The notes beneath the pieces are model-generated. The model searched no databases. It was not told the DNA's origin and saw only the letters and a program-made list of their open reading frames with translations. The position numbers were made by a program, and so were the translations under genes. A DNA stretch of 64,000 bases from Dechloromonas sp. UBA6271 (lineage in GTDB: Bacteria > Pseudomonadota > Gammaproteobacteria > Burkholderiales > Rhodocyclaceae): the NCBI GenBank assembly GCA_002440665.1, contig DJUX01000008.1, forward strand, positions 26,756-90,755. Direction: 5' to 3'. This document shows, one piece after another, positions 27,122 to 35,664 of this stretch (position 1 is the stretch's first letter; the number at the start of each line of letters is the position of its first letter).

Positions 27122-28318
27122 ATGCCTTTTCATGCACAGCATGCTCGTCGCCGCGTTCAGGGTTCTCTTGGCGCGTGGCGCGACGCGCATCATCAACCGC
27201 CTCGCCGCCAGGAACGAGCCGTCCGCACACCAGCCGAGATCCTCGAACATCACCGGCCGGGCCAGACCCATCCGCTACGGGTGCTCGACCTGCTGATCGA
27301 GTTTCACAATACCCAACACACCACTTTGGAAAAAACCGTGTCGCACAAGACCCGCCAGGAACGGGCCGACTTCCTGCGCCGCTTCTTCCGCGACCTCAAA
27401 GCCAAGGCCCACTTCGCCACCATGCCCGATCCCCGCAACCTGGGGGACCGCCACGTTCGGGCAATGCTCAAAGTCTGGCAGCAGGAAAAGCTCGCTCCCG
27501 CGACCATCCAGACCTACCTCAGTTTCCTGCGCGGCCTCGCCCGCTGGCTGGGCAAGCCGGGGTTCATCCGCAAACCCGCCCACTACGGGCTGACGCCGGC
27601 CGAGTATCGGCGCCACGGCAATGCGATCAGGGACAAGAGCTGGACGGCAGCGGGAATCGACATCGATGCCTTGTTCGAGCAGGTCAATGCCTATGACCGC
27701 TACGTCGGCTCCTCTCTGCACTTGATCCGGGCATTCGGCCTGCGCCGCAAGGAATCGGTGATGCTCCGCCCGCATCTGTGCGTGGTCCCGTTCGAAGCCA
27801 CAGGGCTGCCTCCGGCGGAAAGGCAGGCTGAACACTACGTGCGGATCAAGGAAGGCGCGAAAGGCGGCCGGCTGCGCTTCGTGCCGCTGGACAACGCGCA
27901 ACGCATCGCGGCGCTGGCACTCGCCCAGGCGGTCGTTCAGGGCGAGGATGGTCACATGGGGAATCCGCGCCACGGCCTGAAGCACAACCTGCGGCGCTTC
28001 GACTACGTGATGGCGAAGTTCGGCATCACGGCGGAAGGCCTGGGCGCCACGGCGCATGGCCTGCGCCATGAAGCGATGATCGACCACTACACGGAAAAAG
28101 CGGGCATGGTGCCGCCGGTGCGCGGCGGAAGCGATGTGCCGCCGGAGGTGGACGCAGCAGCGCGGCTCTCGGCGGCGCATCTGGCCGGGCACAACAGGGT
28201 CAGGGCATCGGGCGCTTATTTAGGTGGATTACTCGCCCGGCAAGCAGCGCCAAGGGCACAACTGCAAGACGACACACCGGGTGCAAGCGGCGATGAGAGC
28301 TTGCCCGAGGAGCGTTGA
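27122..28318 (+). CDS. Integrase-domain (tyrosine-recombinase-like) protein
   Basis: This 398-residue protein is common in PRTRC-carrying plasmids and ICEs. An N-terminal SAM-like core-binding region (about 85-150: FLRRFFRDLKAKA, then QTYLSFLRGLARWL) precedes a catalytic-type domain with Arg in AFGLRRKESVML and HxxR in AHGLRHEAMID. A nucleophile tyrosine could lie in ASGAYLGG, but the usual spacing is not clear, so activity is uncertain. The ATG at 27122 is preceded by a GGAG held in a small hairpin. It may act in resolution or another recombination step of the element rather than in tRNA-site integration. Confidence 0.75.
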   Translation: MPFHAQHARRRVQGSLGAWRDAHHQPPRRQERAVRTPAEILEHHRPGQTHPLRVLDLLIEFHNTQHTTLEKTVSHKTRQERADFLRRFFRDLKAKAHFATMPDPRNLGDRHVRAMLKVWQQEKLAPATIQTYLSFLRGLARWLGKPGFIRKPAHYGLTPAEYRRHGNAIRDKSWTAAGIDIDALFEQVNAYDRYVGSSLHLIRAFGLRRKESVMLRPHLCVVPFEATGLPPAERQAEHYVRIKEGAKGGRLRFVPLDNAQRIAALALAQAVVQGEDGHMGNPRHGLKHNLRRFDYVMAKFGITAEGLGATAHGLRHEAMIDHYTEKAGMVPPVRGGSDVPPEVDAAARLSAAHLAGHNRVRASGAYLGGLLARQAAPRAQLQDDTPGASGDESLPEER

Positions 28319-28345
28319 GTTTTTGACATGCGGCCCGCTCACAAC

Positions 28346-28374
28346 AGAAACCGGGGCTTCGCGGCCCCGTTTCT
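28346..28374. terminator. Bidirectional terminator between convergent genes
   Basis: AGAAA and CGGGGC (with one bulged C) pair with GCCCCG and TTTCT around a small loop. The hairpin lies between the recombinase stop at 28318 and the end of the small minus-strand gene at 28385. Confidence 0.7.
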
Positions 28375-28384
28375 AATCTGCAGA

Positions 28385-28597
28385 TCACGGTCGCATTCCC
28401 ATGCGGCGGCGCAGCCCTTCTCGATAAAGCACCGCCCCGATATGGCAGAGTAGTGCTTCATCATCTTCGGAAAGATCGAGGCCATCCATCCAGGCCGCCA
28501 ACTGGACGATGGCATCGTCGATGGCTTCGACGCTGCCGCCGATGTCCAGCAATTCGGCATGTGTTTCGAACTGCTTGATGATGGGGTGGTCGATCAT
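28385..28597 (-). CDS. Small acidic hypothetical protein
   Basis: This 70-residue protein begins MIDHPIIKQFETHAELLDIG, with GGCAGGTG just upstream as ribosome site. It is mostly helical and acidic (GLDSEDD-like stretch near residue 45) and ends in a basic RRRMGMRP. There is no membrane segment. I do not recognise the family, although such small proteins are usual in this backbone. An upstream in-frame extension to 28783 is Gly/Arg-rich and was not used. Confidence 0.55.
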   Translation of the reverse strand: MIDHPIIKQFETHAELLDIGGSVEAIDDAIVQLAAWMDGLDLSEDDEALLCHIGAVLYREGLRRRMGMRP

Positions 28598-28898
28598 GAT
28601 GCACCTGCCGCTCTCGGAAAATGCGATGGGGATCATGGTAGTACCGAAGCCACGGAAAGCGGTAATCCCGACTCGCCTTTGTGTCCCCCTTCCTCCTGCT
28701 ATCGGCCTGCCAGGGCCACGCGAACCTTCGCCTCGGCAAGCTACCGCCCATAGAGCATTAACGGCTGGGCCGGTGGCGGCCATGAATAGTGGGCCGGGGT
28801 TCCTCCTTCAACTTGGCAACCCAATATTTCTGAAATGGTACGACCTCGGGCAAGGTCTGCCGCTTTTCCCAACTCACTCCCCACATTAAAATATCGGC

Positions 28899-29195
28899 AT
28901 GACCCGCTCCGAACTCATCATCCTGCTCGCCGAACGCTTTCCGAAACTCGTGCAAAAGGATGCGGAAATAGCAGTCGCGGAAATTCTCAAAGCCATCCAT
29001 GCAGCACTGGCCGACGGAAATCGCGTGGAAATTCGCGGATTCGGCACCTTCGGTCTGAACTACCGTCCGCCCCGCAAAGCACGCAATCCCAAAACCGGCG
29101 CGGCAGTGGCGGTCCAGGGGAAATGGGTTCCCGCCTTTAAGGCCGGCAAGGAACTGCGGGAATGCGTCAACGTCGCGGCAACCCCGGTTCCTTGA
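28899..29195 (+). CDS. HU/IHF-family DNA-bending protein (IHF-beta-like)
   Basis: This 98-residue nucleoid protein starts MTRSELIILLAERFPKL and carries the family signature VEIRGFGTFGLNYRPPRKAR with the NPKTG tip of the DNA-binding beta arm. It would bend DNA during recombination or partition. No Shine-Dalgarno is visible. A TAAAAT box at 28887-28892 ends only six bases before the ATG, so the mRNA could be leaderless. The roughly 300 bases upstream to 28597 hold only this putative promoter. It converges on the ThiF-like gene of the PRTRC cassette. Confidence 0.9.
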   Translation: MTRSELIILLAERFPKLVQKDAEIAVAEILKAIHAALADGNRVEIRGFGTFGLNYRPPRKARNPKTGAAVAVQGKWVPAFKAGKELRECVNVAATPVP

Positions 29196-29213
29196 AGTTC
29201 TCGGGTAGCGAGT

Positions 29214-29999
29214 TCAGGCTGCGCTTCGGCAGCCGAAACGCTCCCAGGTTCGCGGATCGACCTCAATGGGGCCGGCCCGCTTCGATTCCAGATTGACCAC
29301 CACACCGTGCTGCCCCAGCCGCCCCTTGGAAAAGAGTTCGTACAGCAACTGCGCCGCGAACCGCACGGCCACATCGTTGATGAACAGGCCTTGAGAAGCC
29401 AGCGACACCCGGACCGAGCATGAAGGCCGGTTGTCATCCGGGACGTTGGCATCCAACAGTTCGGGAAAAAGTTCGGTGACGCAGGGCAGGCGCGATGCCC
29501 CCTCGCCCGCTGCCCGTTGCGGCCCCTGTCCCAGGACCACCTGGGCACTCGCTTCGGTATTGCCAAGGTCCAGCCAGTACCGATAGCGCCCGCCCTCGAA
29601 CACCGCCTCGTGCAAAGTCCGCCGCGCCGAGCGGCTGTCCACGCAACTGACCAGAATGTCGGCGCTCGGCGGCGAGTAGCGGTTCGTCTTGAAGGCCTCG
29701 TAGCGCACGGGATGGGCGATCCAGTCCAGTCCGTAGAACTGGTTCAGGCGGTGGATGGTCACGATGGCCTTGTACCGGCCGATGTCGGCTTGACTGTAGA
29801 GTTGCCGGCCGACATTGGCCTCGCTCACCCGGTCGGCGTCGAAAGCGGTGACATGCAGGCCGTGGGGGTGGCCGAGCGCCTTCATGGCGATGTCCAGCCG
29901 CGCAAGGCAGGCCGCCATCTGCGCGCCGTTGCCGCCGACTCCGACCAGATGGATGCTAACGCGACGGTCGAGCAATGCGGGATCGATCAGATGTTCCAC
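29214..29999 (-). CDS. PRTRC system ThiF/E1-like protein
   Basis: This 261-residue protein belongs to the E1/MoeB/ThiF family that adenylates the C-terminus of ubiquitin-like proteins. The nucleotide-binding motif is LVGVGGNGAQMA (18-29). The acidic end of strand 2 (FDADRVSEANVGRQLY) and the downstream SCVDSRSARR are classical E1 features. A candidate catalytic cysteine is in RPSCSVRVSL near residue 195. The zinc-binding CxxC pairs of MoeB are absent. It is the last gene of the seven-gene minus-strand PRTRC cassette and overlaps protein A by 13 bases. What the whole cassette does is unknown. Confidence 0.9.
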   Translation of the reverse strand: MEHLIDPALLDRRVSIHLVGVGGNGAQMAACLARLDIAMKALGHPHGLHVTAFDADRVSEANVGRQLYSQADIGRYKAIVTIHRLNQFYGLDWIAHPVRYEAFKTNRYSPPSADILVSCVDSRSARRTLHEAVFEGGRYRYWLDLGNTEASAQVVLGQGPQRAAGEGASRLPCVTELFPELLDANVPDDNRPSCSVRVSLASQGLFINDVAVRFAAQLLYELFSKGRLGQHGVVVNLESKRAGPIEVDPRTWERFGCRSAA

Positions 30000-30682
30000 G
30001 GTCCGAACCTCCTTCCTTGGTAGAAGTTCAGTATCCGGCGCAACAGGCCCGGCTCAAGGTCTGGCTCCGCGTCATATGCCGTATCGACCTGCCACGGATG
30101 CGGCAAGGAACGGAAGCTGCCATTGACCACCAGCCGGAACAGGGCCTGTGGCTTGGGCTGGTGCAGGCAGCCGAAGACCCCGGCCACCTTGATGCCCTGA
30201 TCGTCGCGGTCATCCTTGTCCGACCAGAACGGCCTGCCGTAGCCGTGGGTATGCAGGTCCACGGCCAGCGTCTCGTCAGCCTCCATCGCCGGCACCCGGT
30301 AATCGATCTGCTGGGACGACACGGCGATCGGTTCGCATAGCGCGAGCCGCAAACTTTGGCTACGCCGCGAGTAGATCAGGGCACCGGCCACTTCGTTGGG
30401 CAGTCCTCGCCGTCCCGCCGCGATGAAGTCCTCGATCAGCCGGATGGGGAGCACACCGAAAGTGAAGGCCAGCCGCTCCTCGACACCGCCGTAGGGCAGC
30501 GGGATCGGCAGCTCATGTGAAAGCTGCTGGATGCAGTTCAGCCAGTCGAGCTTGACCTGCACGAACACGCCGTTGGCCGCGAGGAGGATGCGCTGGCCGT
30601 TCTCCATGTCGGGCAGGGGGCCGAAACGCGGTGCGGCCACGACCGGGCAGGCGGCTTGCAAGGCGAGGTCGCGCATGTCCAT
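29987..30682 (-). CDS. PRTRC system protein A (JAB/JAMM peptidase-like)
   Basis: This 231-residue protein carries an apparent JAMM zinc-peptidase motif: an upstream Glu in MEADETLAV, then HTHGYGRPFWSDKD, which fits H-x-H-x7-S-x-x-D. Only the usual Pro after the second His is replaced by Gly. JAMM enzymes trim or remove ubiquitin-like proteins. The start ATG at 30682 overlaps the protein B stop (ATGA). Together with the E1-like, E2-like and Ubl-like neighbours it completes a ubiquitin-type toolkit. Family identity is secure; peptidase activity is an inference from the motif. Confidence 0.88.
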   Translation of the reverse strand: MDMRDLALQAACPVVAAPRFGPLPDMENGQRILLAANGVFVQVKLDWLNCIQQLSHELPIPLPYGGVEERLAFTFGVLPIRLIEDFIAAGRRGLPNEVAGALIYSRRSQSLRLALCEPIAVSSQQIDYRVPAMEADETLAVDLHTHGYGRPFWSDKDDRDDQGIKVAGVFGCLHQPKPQALFRLVVNGSFRSLPHPWQVDTAYDAEPDLEPGLLRRILNFYQGRRFGPWNI

Positions 30683-31422
30683 CAGGCGCCCTCCGCGAGA
30701 CCGAGCAACCGGCCCAGCGTGATCTTGACGTCGACCAGCACCCGCTCGGGGAAACGCCGGAAGCGCCCGTCGAGCATGTCCTTCCAAAAAGCGTACGCGC
30801 CACCGCGATAGCGCACCAGTTTGCCGGGGCCGTTCGGGTGGGTGAAGTAGGAACGCAGGAAAGCGTCGTTCCAGGCGGCGATCTTCTCGACCGTGCTGCC
30901 CTCGGGCACGGGCGCGTTGCCCTGGCAGATGTTGCCCTGTACGTCGACATTGAAGTACGGCACTTGGTACAAGGCCGTGGCCGGCGTCGGGCGCCCTGCC
31001 CCCTTCACCGCCCAGACCCGCCAGACCCGGCTGGATGCCGCAAAGACCAGCCCCGGATGGGGCACACTCTCCCCCCGCTCCCGCCCGCCGAAGGCCTCGG
31101 CCTGTTCCGCATCAACGCGAAAGGCGACGTGGCGGCGGGCCGGCGGCACCCACCAGACGATCACGTCGCCATCCATGTAGAGCACGGTCTCCGGCAGGAA
31201 ACCGCCGTGGGCGGCACGCTTGAGCAGCGCCTTGGCAAGCTCCATCGCCGCCCGTGGCGTCATCGCCTGCCCGGCCCCGATGACGGCTTCGCCGTCGATG
31301 TCCTCGATGTCATGCACGGTGGCCAGCGCGCTGCCCTGCTGGCCGTCGTAGATCAGGACCGCCCGACGTAGATGCACGGTGCCGGCGCTCGGGGCCTCTA
31401 TGAAAAACTCGGCTTGGTTCAT
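30682..31422 (-). CDS. PRTRC system protein B (E2-like)
   Basis: This 246-residue protein resembles the prokaryotic E2-like families found next to E1, JAB and Ubl genes. The candidate catalytic cysteine is in the motif NVDVQGNICQGNAPVPEG near residue 170, following a strand that reads ALYQVPYF, as in E2 folds. It would accept an activated ubiquitin-like protein as a thioester. GGAGGT lies seven bases before the ATG at 31422, better placed than for the ATG six bases upstream. It overlaps gene A and follows gene F after 17 bases. Confidence 0.87.
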   Translation of the reverse strand: MNQAEFFIEAPSAGTVHLRRAVLIYDGQQGSALATVHDIEDIDGEAVIGAGQAMTPRAAMELAKALLKRAAHGGFLPETVLYMDGDVIVWWVPPARRHVAFRVDAEQAEAFGGRERGESVPHPGLVFAASSRVWRVWAVKGAGRPTPATALYQVPYFNVDVQGNICQGNAPVPEGSTVEKIAAWNDAFLRSYFTHPNGPGKLVRYRGGAYAFWKDMLDGRFRRFPERVLVDVKITLGRLLGLAEGA

Positions 31423-31439
31423 GGTCATTACCTCCACGC

Positions 31440-32468
31440 TCAGTTTCTCGCCGAGAGGCGATGGATCAAGGCGTCGATCCGCCGGATGGCCGCGAAGCGG
31501 CTGGCCATCGCCCGCTGCCACGCGCCGAAGGCGGCGGGGTCGTCGAGCGGCACGCAGACCTCGCCCATCAACTCGCAGCATTCGCCCTGATGGGCGAGTT
31601 CAAGAAGATCGTCGTAGATGCGGGTGGTCACGTCCCCGTCGCGCCATGACAACACCGCCCCGAAGCCGACGAATTCGCCGTCGACGTCAGGCCGGAAGCT
31701 GTCGTCGATTTCCAAGGTAGCCAGCGCCAGCGCATCCTCGGCAGCGGCCTTGGCGCCCAGGTCGTCGGGGCCGCGCAGGCATTTGACCGCCCGGCGCAGG
31801 AATCGGGCGCACTGCGCCAGTTCCAGCCCGCGCGGCCAGCGCCTGCTCCATGCGGGAAAGGACGCCTCCAGCATGGACTTGGTGACCATCTCGGCGCGCA
31901 TCGCCTCACGTTCTTTCTCGTCCTCACCGCAGTTCATGTCGAGCGCGGCTTCCTCGTCATCCTCGCCGCACCAGTATAGATAGGTCACCACATCGCAGGC
32001 GATGTCGGGCGTAAACAGGGGATAGACGAAGGCGCTCTGCCGGCACAGCACATGCAGGATGACCGCGCCCAGGCCGGGCAGGCGGGCGCTCAAGGCCTCC
32101 AGCCCCGCCCCCACCGGCCATTCCCGCTCATGGTATTCGCACCACGAGGCTTCCACCGCGCCGACATCGAAATGCTTGGGCGGCTGGCTCCCGAAGTAGC
32201 GGCAGGACTCGCCATTGCGGGAAAGCATGTGCAGGGCAAAACGCGGCGTGAGGCAATGCAGTGCGCCGATCTGGCGCTTGAGCCAGCCATCGAGCGCCTG
32301 CTGGCAGGCGTCGAGGGAGTCGCTCCAGGTCGCCGGGATGTCGTCCTCGGCAAAGGCCTCGGCCGCGATCAGGAAGCGCGACACCTTGGCGTTGGCTGCC
32401 AAGAGCGGCCCCGGTGCGATGCTGCGCGGCACCTGCGGGCCGATGCGCGGCAAGGCCAACGCCATCAT
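31440..32468 (-). CDS. PRTRC system protein F
   Basis: This 342-residue cytoplasmic protein is a constant member of the PRTRC cassette and has no known function. The block ACQQALDGWLKRQIGALHCL near residue 55 is, as I recall, characteristic of the family. Several cysteines are spread along the chain, but there is no obvious metal-binding spacing. The middle holds an acidic stretch (CGEDDEEAALDMNCGEDEKE). The start overlaps the stop of gene C by four bases; two ATGs (32468 and 32465) are possible. Order and overlap indicate one operon from parB to thiF. Confidence 0.86.
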   Translation of the reverse strand: MMALALPRIGPQVPRSIAPGPLLAANAKVSRFLIAAEAFAEDDIPATWSDSLDACQQALDGWLKRQIGALHCLTPRFALHMLSRNGESCRYFGSQPPKHFDVGAVEASWCEYHEREWPVGAGLEALSARLPGLGAVILHVLCRQSAFVYPLFTPDIACDVVTYLYWCGEDDEEAALDMNCGEDEKEREAMRAEMVTKSMLEASFPAWSRRWPRGLELAQCARFLRRAVKCLRGPDDLGAKAAAEDALALATLEIDDSFRPDVDGEFVGFGAVLSWRDGDVTTRIYDDLLELAHQGECCELMGEVCVPLDDPAAFGAWQRAMASRFAAIRRIDALIHRLSARN

Positions 32469-32899
32469 GGCAGCGGCGCCAGCATATCGCTGGACGGCAG
32501 GATGCGGGCCGTCTGGCGTTCGTTCGCATCGCGCCGGGTGCGCAGCACGAAAGCCCCCCAGATTCCGCCGCGCTCCTGCGTGCCGCGCCGGGTCAGGGCT
32601 TGGGCGAGCTTGCCGGCAGCGTCCGTGCGGCCCTCGATCTCGACCGCGACGGCGACTTTTAGGGCAGCGAGGCGTTCGCCTTCGCCACCGGTCCGGCCCT
32701 TGGTCCCGACCGCCTTGCGGAAGATGTATTCCTGCACCCCATTCACGACCTCCCCTGCCTCGACCTCGGCGCTGATGAGTTCGGGATATTGGGCGCTGTA
32801 AAGGTCGCGGACCTCACGCGGCTCCATGCCCGGCACGTCGGGCAACTGCACACCGTTGTAGCGGAAGACCCGCTGGATTTCATTAACTGCAATCGTCAT
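32465..32899 (-). CDS. PRTRC system protein C (ubiquitin-like) with C-terminal extension
   Basis: Residues 1-68 match the beta-grasp-like PRTRC C protein (VFRYNGVQLPDVPGM, RDLYSAQYPELISA, then YIFRKAVGTKG). Next come RTGG at 69-72 and a further 72 residues that end in ILPSSDMLAPLP. An internal Gly-Gly right after the ubiquitin-like fold resembles the maturation site of a Ubl precursor, and a JAMM-type protein is encoded two genes downstream. CAGGAG before the ATG at 32899 supports the start. Family identity is good; the precursor idea is inference. The gap to gene E (32900-32983) holds only the ribosome site. Confidence 0.85.
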   Translation of the reverse strand: MTIAVNEIQRVFRYNGVQLPDVPGMEPREVRDLYSAQYPELISAEVEAGEVVNGVQEYIFRKAVGTKGRTGGEGERLAALKVAVAVEIEGRTDAAGKLAQALTRRGTQERGGIWGAFVLRTRRDANERQTARILPSSDMLAPLP

Positions 32900-32983
32900 G
32901 GTTTGGCTCCTGTCGTCGCCCCCTTCACTGGGAGGCCCTTGCGAACAGTCTCTCGCCGAAGGGCGGGTTTGCAAGGCTGGAAT

Positions 32984-33454
32984 TCAGCCGAACAGGTCGT
33001 AGGAAGCGCTGCCGGTGGCCGTCGCGGCGGCTTGCTGCGGAGTACTGCCGGCCTCTTCGGCTTCGTCATTGCCCAAGGCTTCGGCAGGATCGGTCGGTGT
33101 CTTGACCGAGGCCTTCGGCGCGGGGGCGGGTTTGACCGCCTTGGTCATCGCCTCGCCAGCCTTCTTGGCCGATGCCGCCTTGGCCGCTTGCAGCACTTCC
33201 TGTGTCGCCTCAGCCTGTGCCGCAAGGCTCTGGCGGACTTCCCGGTAGCCCTTCAACACCCCGACGAACTCCGCATCGAATTCATCCGGCGTGGCCGTCA
33301 GGCTCAAGGCCTTGGTCAGGGCAGGCTCGTCCACGTCCTTCTTGGGCTTCGGAACGACGTTGATCGTCATCCGCCCGGTCTTCTCGTCGGCGCTGATGAC
33401 CATCGTCAGCGCGGCGCTGGTCGCCAATTCGTAGAGTTCCTTGAACGTCGTCAT
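32984..33454 (-). CDS. PRTRC system protein E
   Basis: This 156-residue protein begins MTTFKELYELATSAALTMVI. It has an N-terminal folded part (to about residue 85), then an Ala/Lys/Glu-rich helical and disordered C-terminus that ends in SYDLFG. AAGGAG six bases before the ATG sets the start; five extra in-frame residues upstream are not needed. It is the second gene of the PRTRC operon, 11 bases after parB. No biochemical role is known; the helical tail suggests protein-protein contacts. Confidence 0.85.
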   Translation of the reverse strand: MTTFKELYELATSAALTMVISADEKTGRMTINVVPKPKKDVDEPALTKALSLTATPDEFDAEFVGVLKGYREVRQSLAAQAEATQEVLQAAKAASAKKAGEAMTKAVKPAPAPKASVKTPTDPAEALGNDEAEEAGSTPQQAAATATGSASYDLFG

Positions 33455-33465
33455 GTCACGCTCCT

Positions 33466-35295
33466 TCAAAAAAATGCCTTCGAGACCATGCTACGAAGGC
33501 ATTGGGGGTTTTCCAGTGGCTGCGCCGCTAAGGAGGCGAGGGCTTCTTCTTCCGCAGGCTCGACCGCTGACGTCGGGAGGTCGTCGCTTGCCGGCGCACC
33601 GGACGCTGCGGAAATGGCACGGCGCGGGTACTGCATGGCAGCGGGCACGGTGCCCTCGTAGGCGAAGCCGGATACGGCGAGCAAAGCCTTTATGAAATCG
33701 CACTTCTTCTTCGCACGCGCCATCTTGAAAGCCGTCCCCATCTTCGCTTTCAGGCCAACCTCGCCGGCCAGGGACTCCAATTCGCTCAAGGTGAACAGTT
33801 CGAGGAACTCGGTGTTCCATTTGAAGTGGCGGCCTTCGTCGACCTCCAGATAGTTGAGCAAGGCTTCCAGATCGGGCAAACCGACGCCGAACGCCGCCGA
33901 GGCGGTGACCGCCAGCATCAACTGCTCCAGATGCTGCGCGTAGATGGCCTCGGCCTCGGGCAGGATGGCGGCGAAGTCGAGGCGCTCGACCACCCACGGC
34001 CCGGCGATTCGCTTGGCCACCGCCCCGAACTCGGCAGTGCGGACATCGCCGGTATGGCCGGCGCGGGCCAGCGCGATCATCACGCGGCGATTGCGCTCGG
34101 GTTGTGCCATCAGTTCTCTCGCAGCCCACTTGCGCCATTGGGCGAGACGGTAATCCTTCACCCGCTGCGGGGTCTGGTTCGAGGGCTGCGCAACGGTCGC
34201 CTTGGACTTCGCCGCACCGGACTGCCTGCCCTTGGCCGGCGGTTTGCCAGGTTTTGAAGGGGTTTCTTGCCCGCTCTCGCGCTGCGCCTTGCGCCAAGCC
34301 GCCACCTTCATCGTGTGGCAGGCCGCATCGAAGCATTGCGAGGGGGTCACGTCGCCGTAGCTGCCGGGCAGCGCCGACACCGCGCAACCGAACGAGGCGC
34401 AGCCTTGGCAGGCGGCATACTGCGCGGCCCCGACGCCCAGTTCGCCATCCGCCGCGACCGGCAGGTAGGCGCAGCCATCGGTCGCCTTAACGATCTGAAC
34501 CAGCGGGTACTGGTCGCGCAGGCCTTGGGCCTTGGCCTCGACGGCTTGCAGGGTCAGTTCGTCGTAATGGGTGGGGTGCTGGCAATAGCCTTCGCCCAGG
34601 GACTCGTCGAAGAGGCCCGCCTGCCGGGCGGAATTGTGCGGGCAGGCCGAGCATGAGGCGGTGTCGAAGATGGCGGCGGCCAACTGGCGGGCGAAACGGC
34701 CCAACTGTTCCTTGAGCACGCCCACCGGAATTTTGTGCGCCAGTACGCCAGCCAATACGGTGTCCTGTTTCTCGGGCGGCACGCCGGCCAGCAGTTCGGC
34801 ATGGCCGAGTAGAATCTGGTGTTGCGTCAGCGCTTCCAGAACAGCCGGCGTGCAGGTCAGGAGCGCCAGCCGGCGTTCCATGAGTTCGGGCTTCCAGCCA
34901 AGGCTCGCCGCTGCCTCCTCCTTGTCGCCCTTGTGACGCAGCAACTGGCGTTTGGCGGCGTGCGCTTCCTCGGCATGCGACATGGGGGCGCGGTGATGGT
35001 TCTCGATGACGGCGAAGGCCTCGGCCTCTTCGTCGTTCAAGGCCTCGATCACCACCGGCATGTCGTAGTCGTCGCCGAAGACATCTTTCGCGGCACGCCA
35101 ACGGCGTTCGCCTGCCACGATTTCGTAGAGCTCGGAGCCGGGGATGGGACGGACGATGATGGGCTGGATGACGCGACCGGCAGCAAGCAAGCCGGCTCTC
35201 AGGCCGGCCATGTCGACGGGATCAAAGTAGGTACGCGGGTTGTTGCCCTGAACGATGCGGCGCAGCGGCAAAGTGGGAGTAGCGGATGTTGTCAT
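33466..35295 (-). CDS. PRTRC system ParB-family protein
   Basis: This 609-residue protein opens the PRTRC operon. Residues 8-110 form a ParB/Srx-type nuclease-like domain (NNPRTYFDP, then YEIVAGERRWRAAK and NDEEAEAFAVIENHHR). An HTH region follows (EEAAASLGWKPELMERRLALL). The middle holds Cys-rich segments (SCSACPHNSARQAG, CQGCASFGCAV) that may bind metal, followed by a Lys/Pro-rich linker and a C-terminal domain of unknown role. No ParA ATPase gene is adjacent. A hairpin covers its ribosome site, so translation may be controlled. Its start lies about 370 bases from the divergent membrane-protein gene. Confidence 0.9.
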   Translation of the reverse strand: MTTSATPTLPLRRIVQGNNPRTYFDPVDMAGLRAGLLAAGRVIQPIIVRPIPGSELYEIVAGERRWRAAKDVFGDDYDMPVVIEALNDEEAEAFAVIENHHRAPMSHAEEAHAAKRQLLRHKGDKEEAAASLGWKPELMERRLALLTCTPAVLEALTQHQILLGHAELLAGVPPEKQDTVLAGVLAHKIPVGVLKEQLGRFARQLAAAIFDTASCSACPHNSARQAGLFDESLGEGYCQHPTHYDELTLQAVEAKAQGLRDQYPLVQIVKATDGCAYLPVAADGELGVGAAQYAACQGCASFGCAVSALPGSYGDVTPSQCFDAACHTMKVAAWRKAQRESGQETPSKPGKPPAKGRQSGAAKSKATVAQPSNQTPQRVKDYRLAQWRKWAARELMAQPERNRRVMIALARAGHTGDVRTAEFGAVAKRIAGPWVVERLDFAAILPEAEAIYAQHLEQLMLAVTASAAFGVGLPDLEALLNYLEVDEGRHFKWNTEFLELFTLSELESLAGEVGLKAKMGTAFKMARAKKKCDFIKALLAVSGFAYEGTVPAAMQYPRRAISAASGAPASDDLPTSAVEPAEEEALASLAAQPLENPQCLRSMVSKAFF

Positions 35296-35299
35296 GAAG

Positions 35300-35318
35300 G
35301 TCTCCTGCAGTAGGAGAC
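35300..35318 (-). promoter_or_regulatory. Hairpin that sequesters the parB Shine-Dalgarno
   Basis: On the minus strand GTCTCCT pairs perfectly with AGGAGAC across a five-base loop. The 3' arm contains the AGGAG ribosome site, and the ATG follows four bases after the stem. The rest of the 35319-35664 gap shows no gene and only a weak promoter-like TTGCCC/CATAAT in front of the plus-strand gene. Confidence 0.6.
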
Positions 35319-35664
35319 TTCATGGTCTCGCGGGGTGGAACACCTACAAGGGCACGTCCTGAGCGGGTGATCCCTTGGCTCACAAACCAACGGTCAAATT
35401 CTCTTCGGGCCGGTTGTCGCCCAAATGATCGAAATTGCGAGAAAGCCAGCCCAAGGCGTAGACGCCGGGCATTTCACCCAGCTATTCCTTCCTCACCGGC
35501 CAGCCATCCCCTTCAGAGGGACTCCTCGCTTGTCGCACTGCGCCGGGATGGAGCAGCGAACTTAGTCGTATGCCACAAGTCCGCGTGAGCAAAGCTCACC
35601 AAATTTGCTGAAAGCCGTTGCCCATAAATTGGCATAATAATTCGCCATCTGGCACTTCGTTTGA

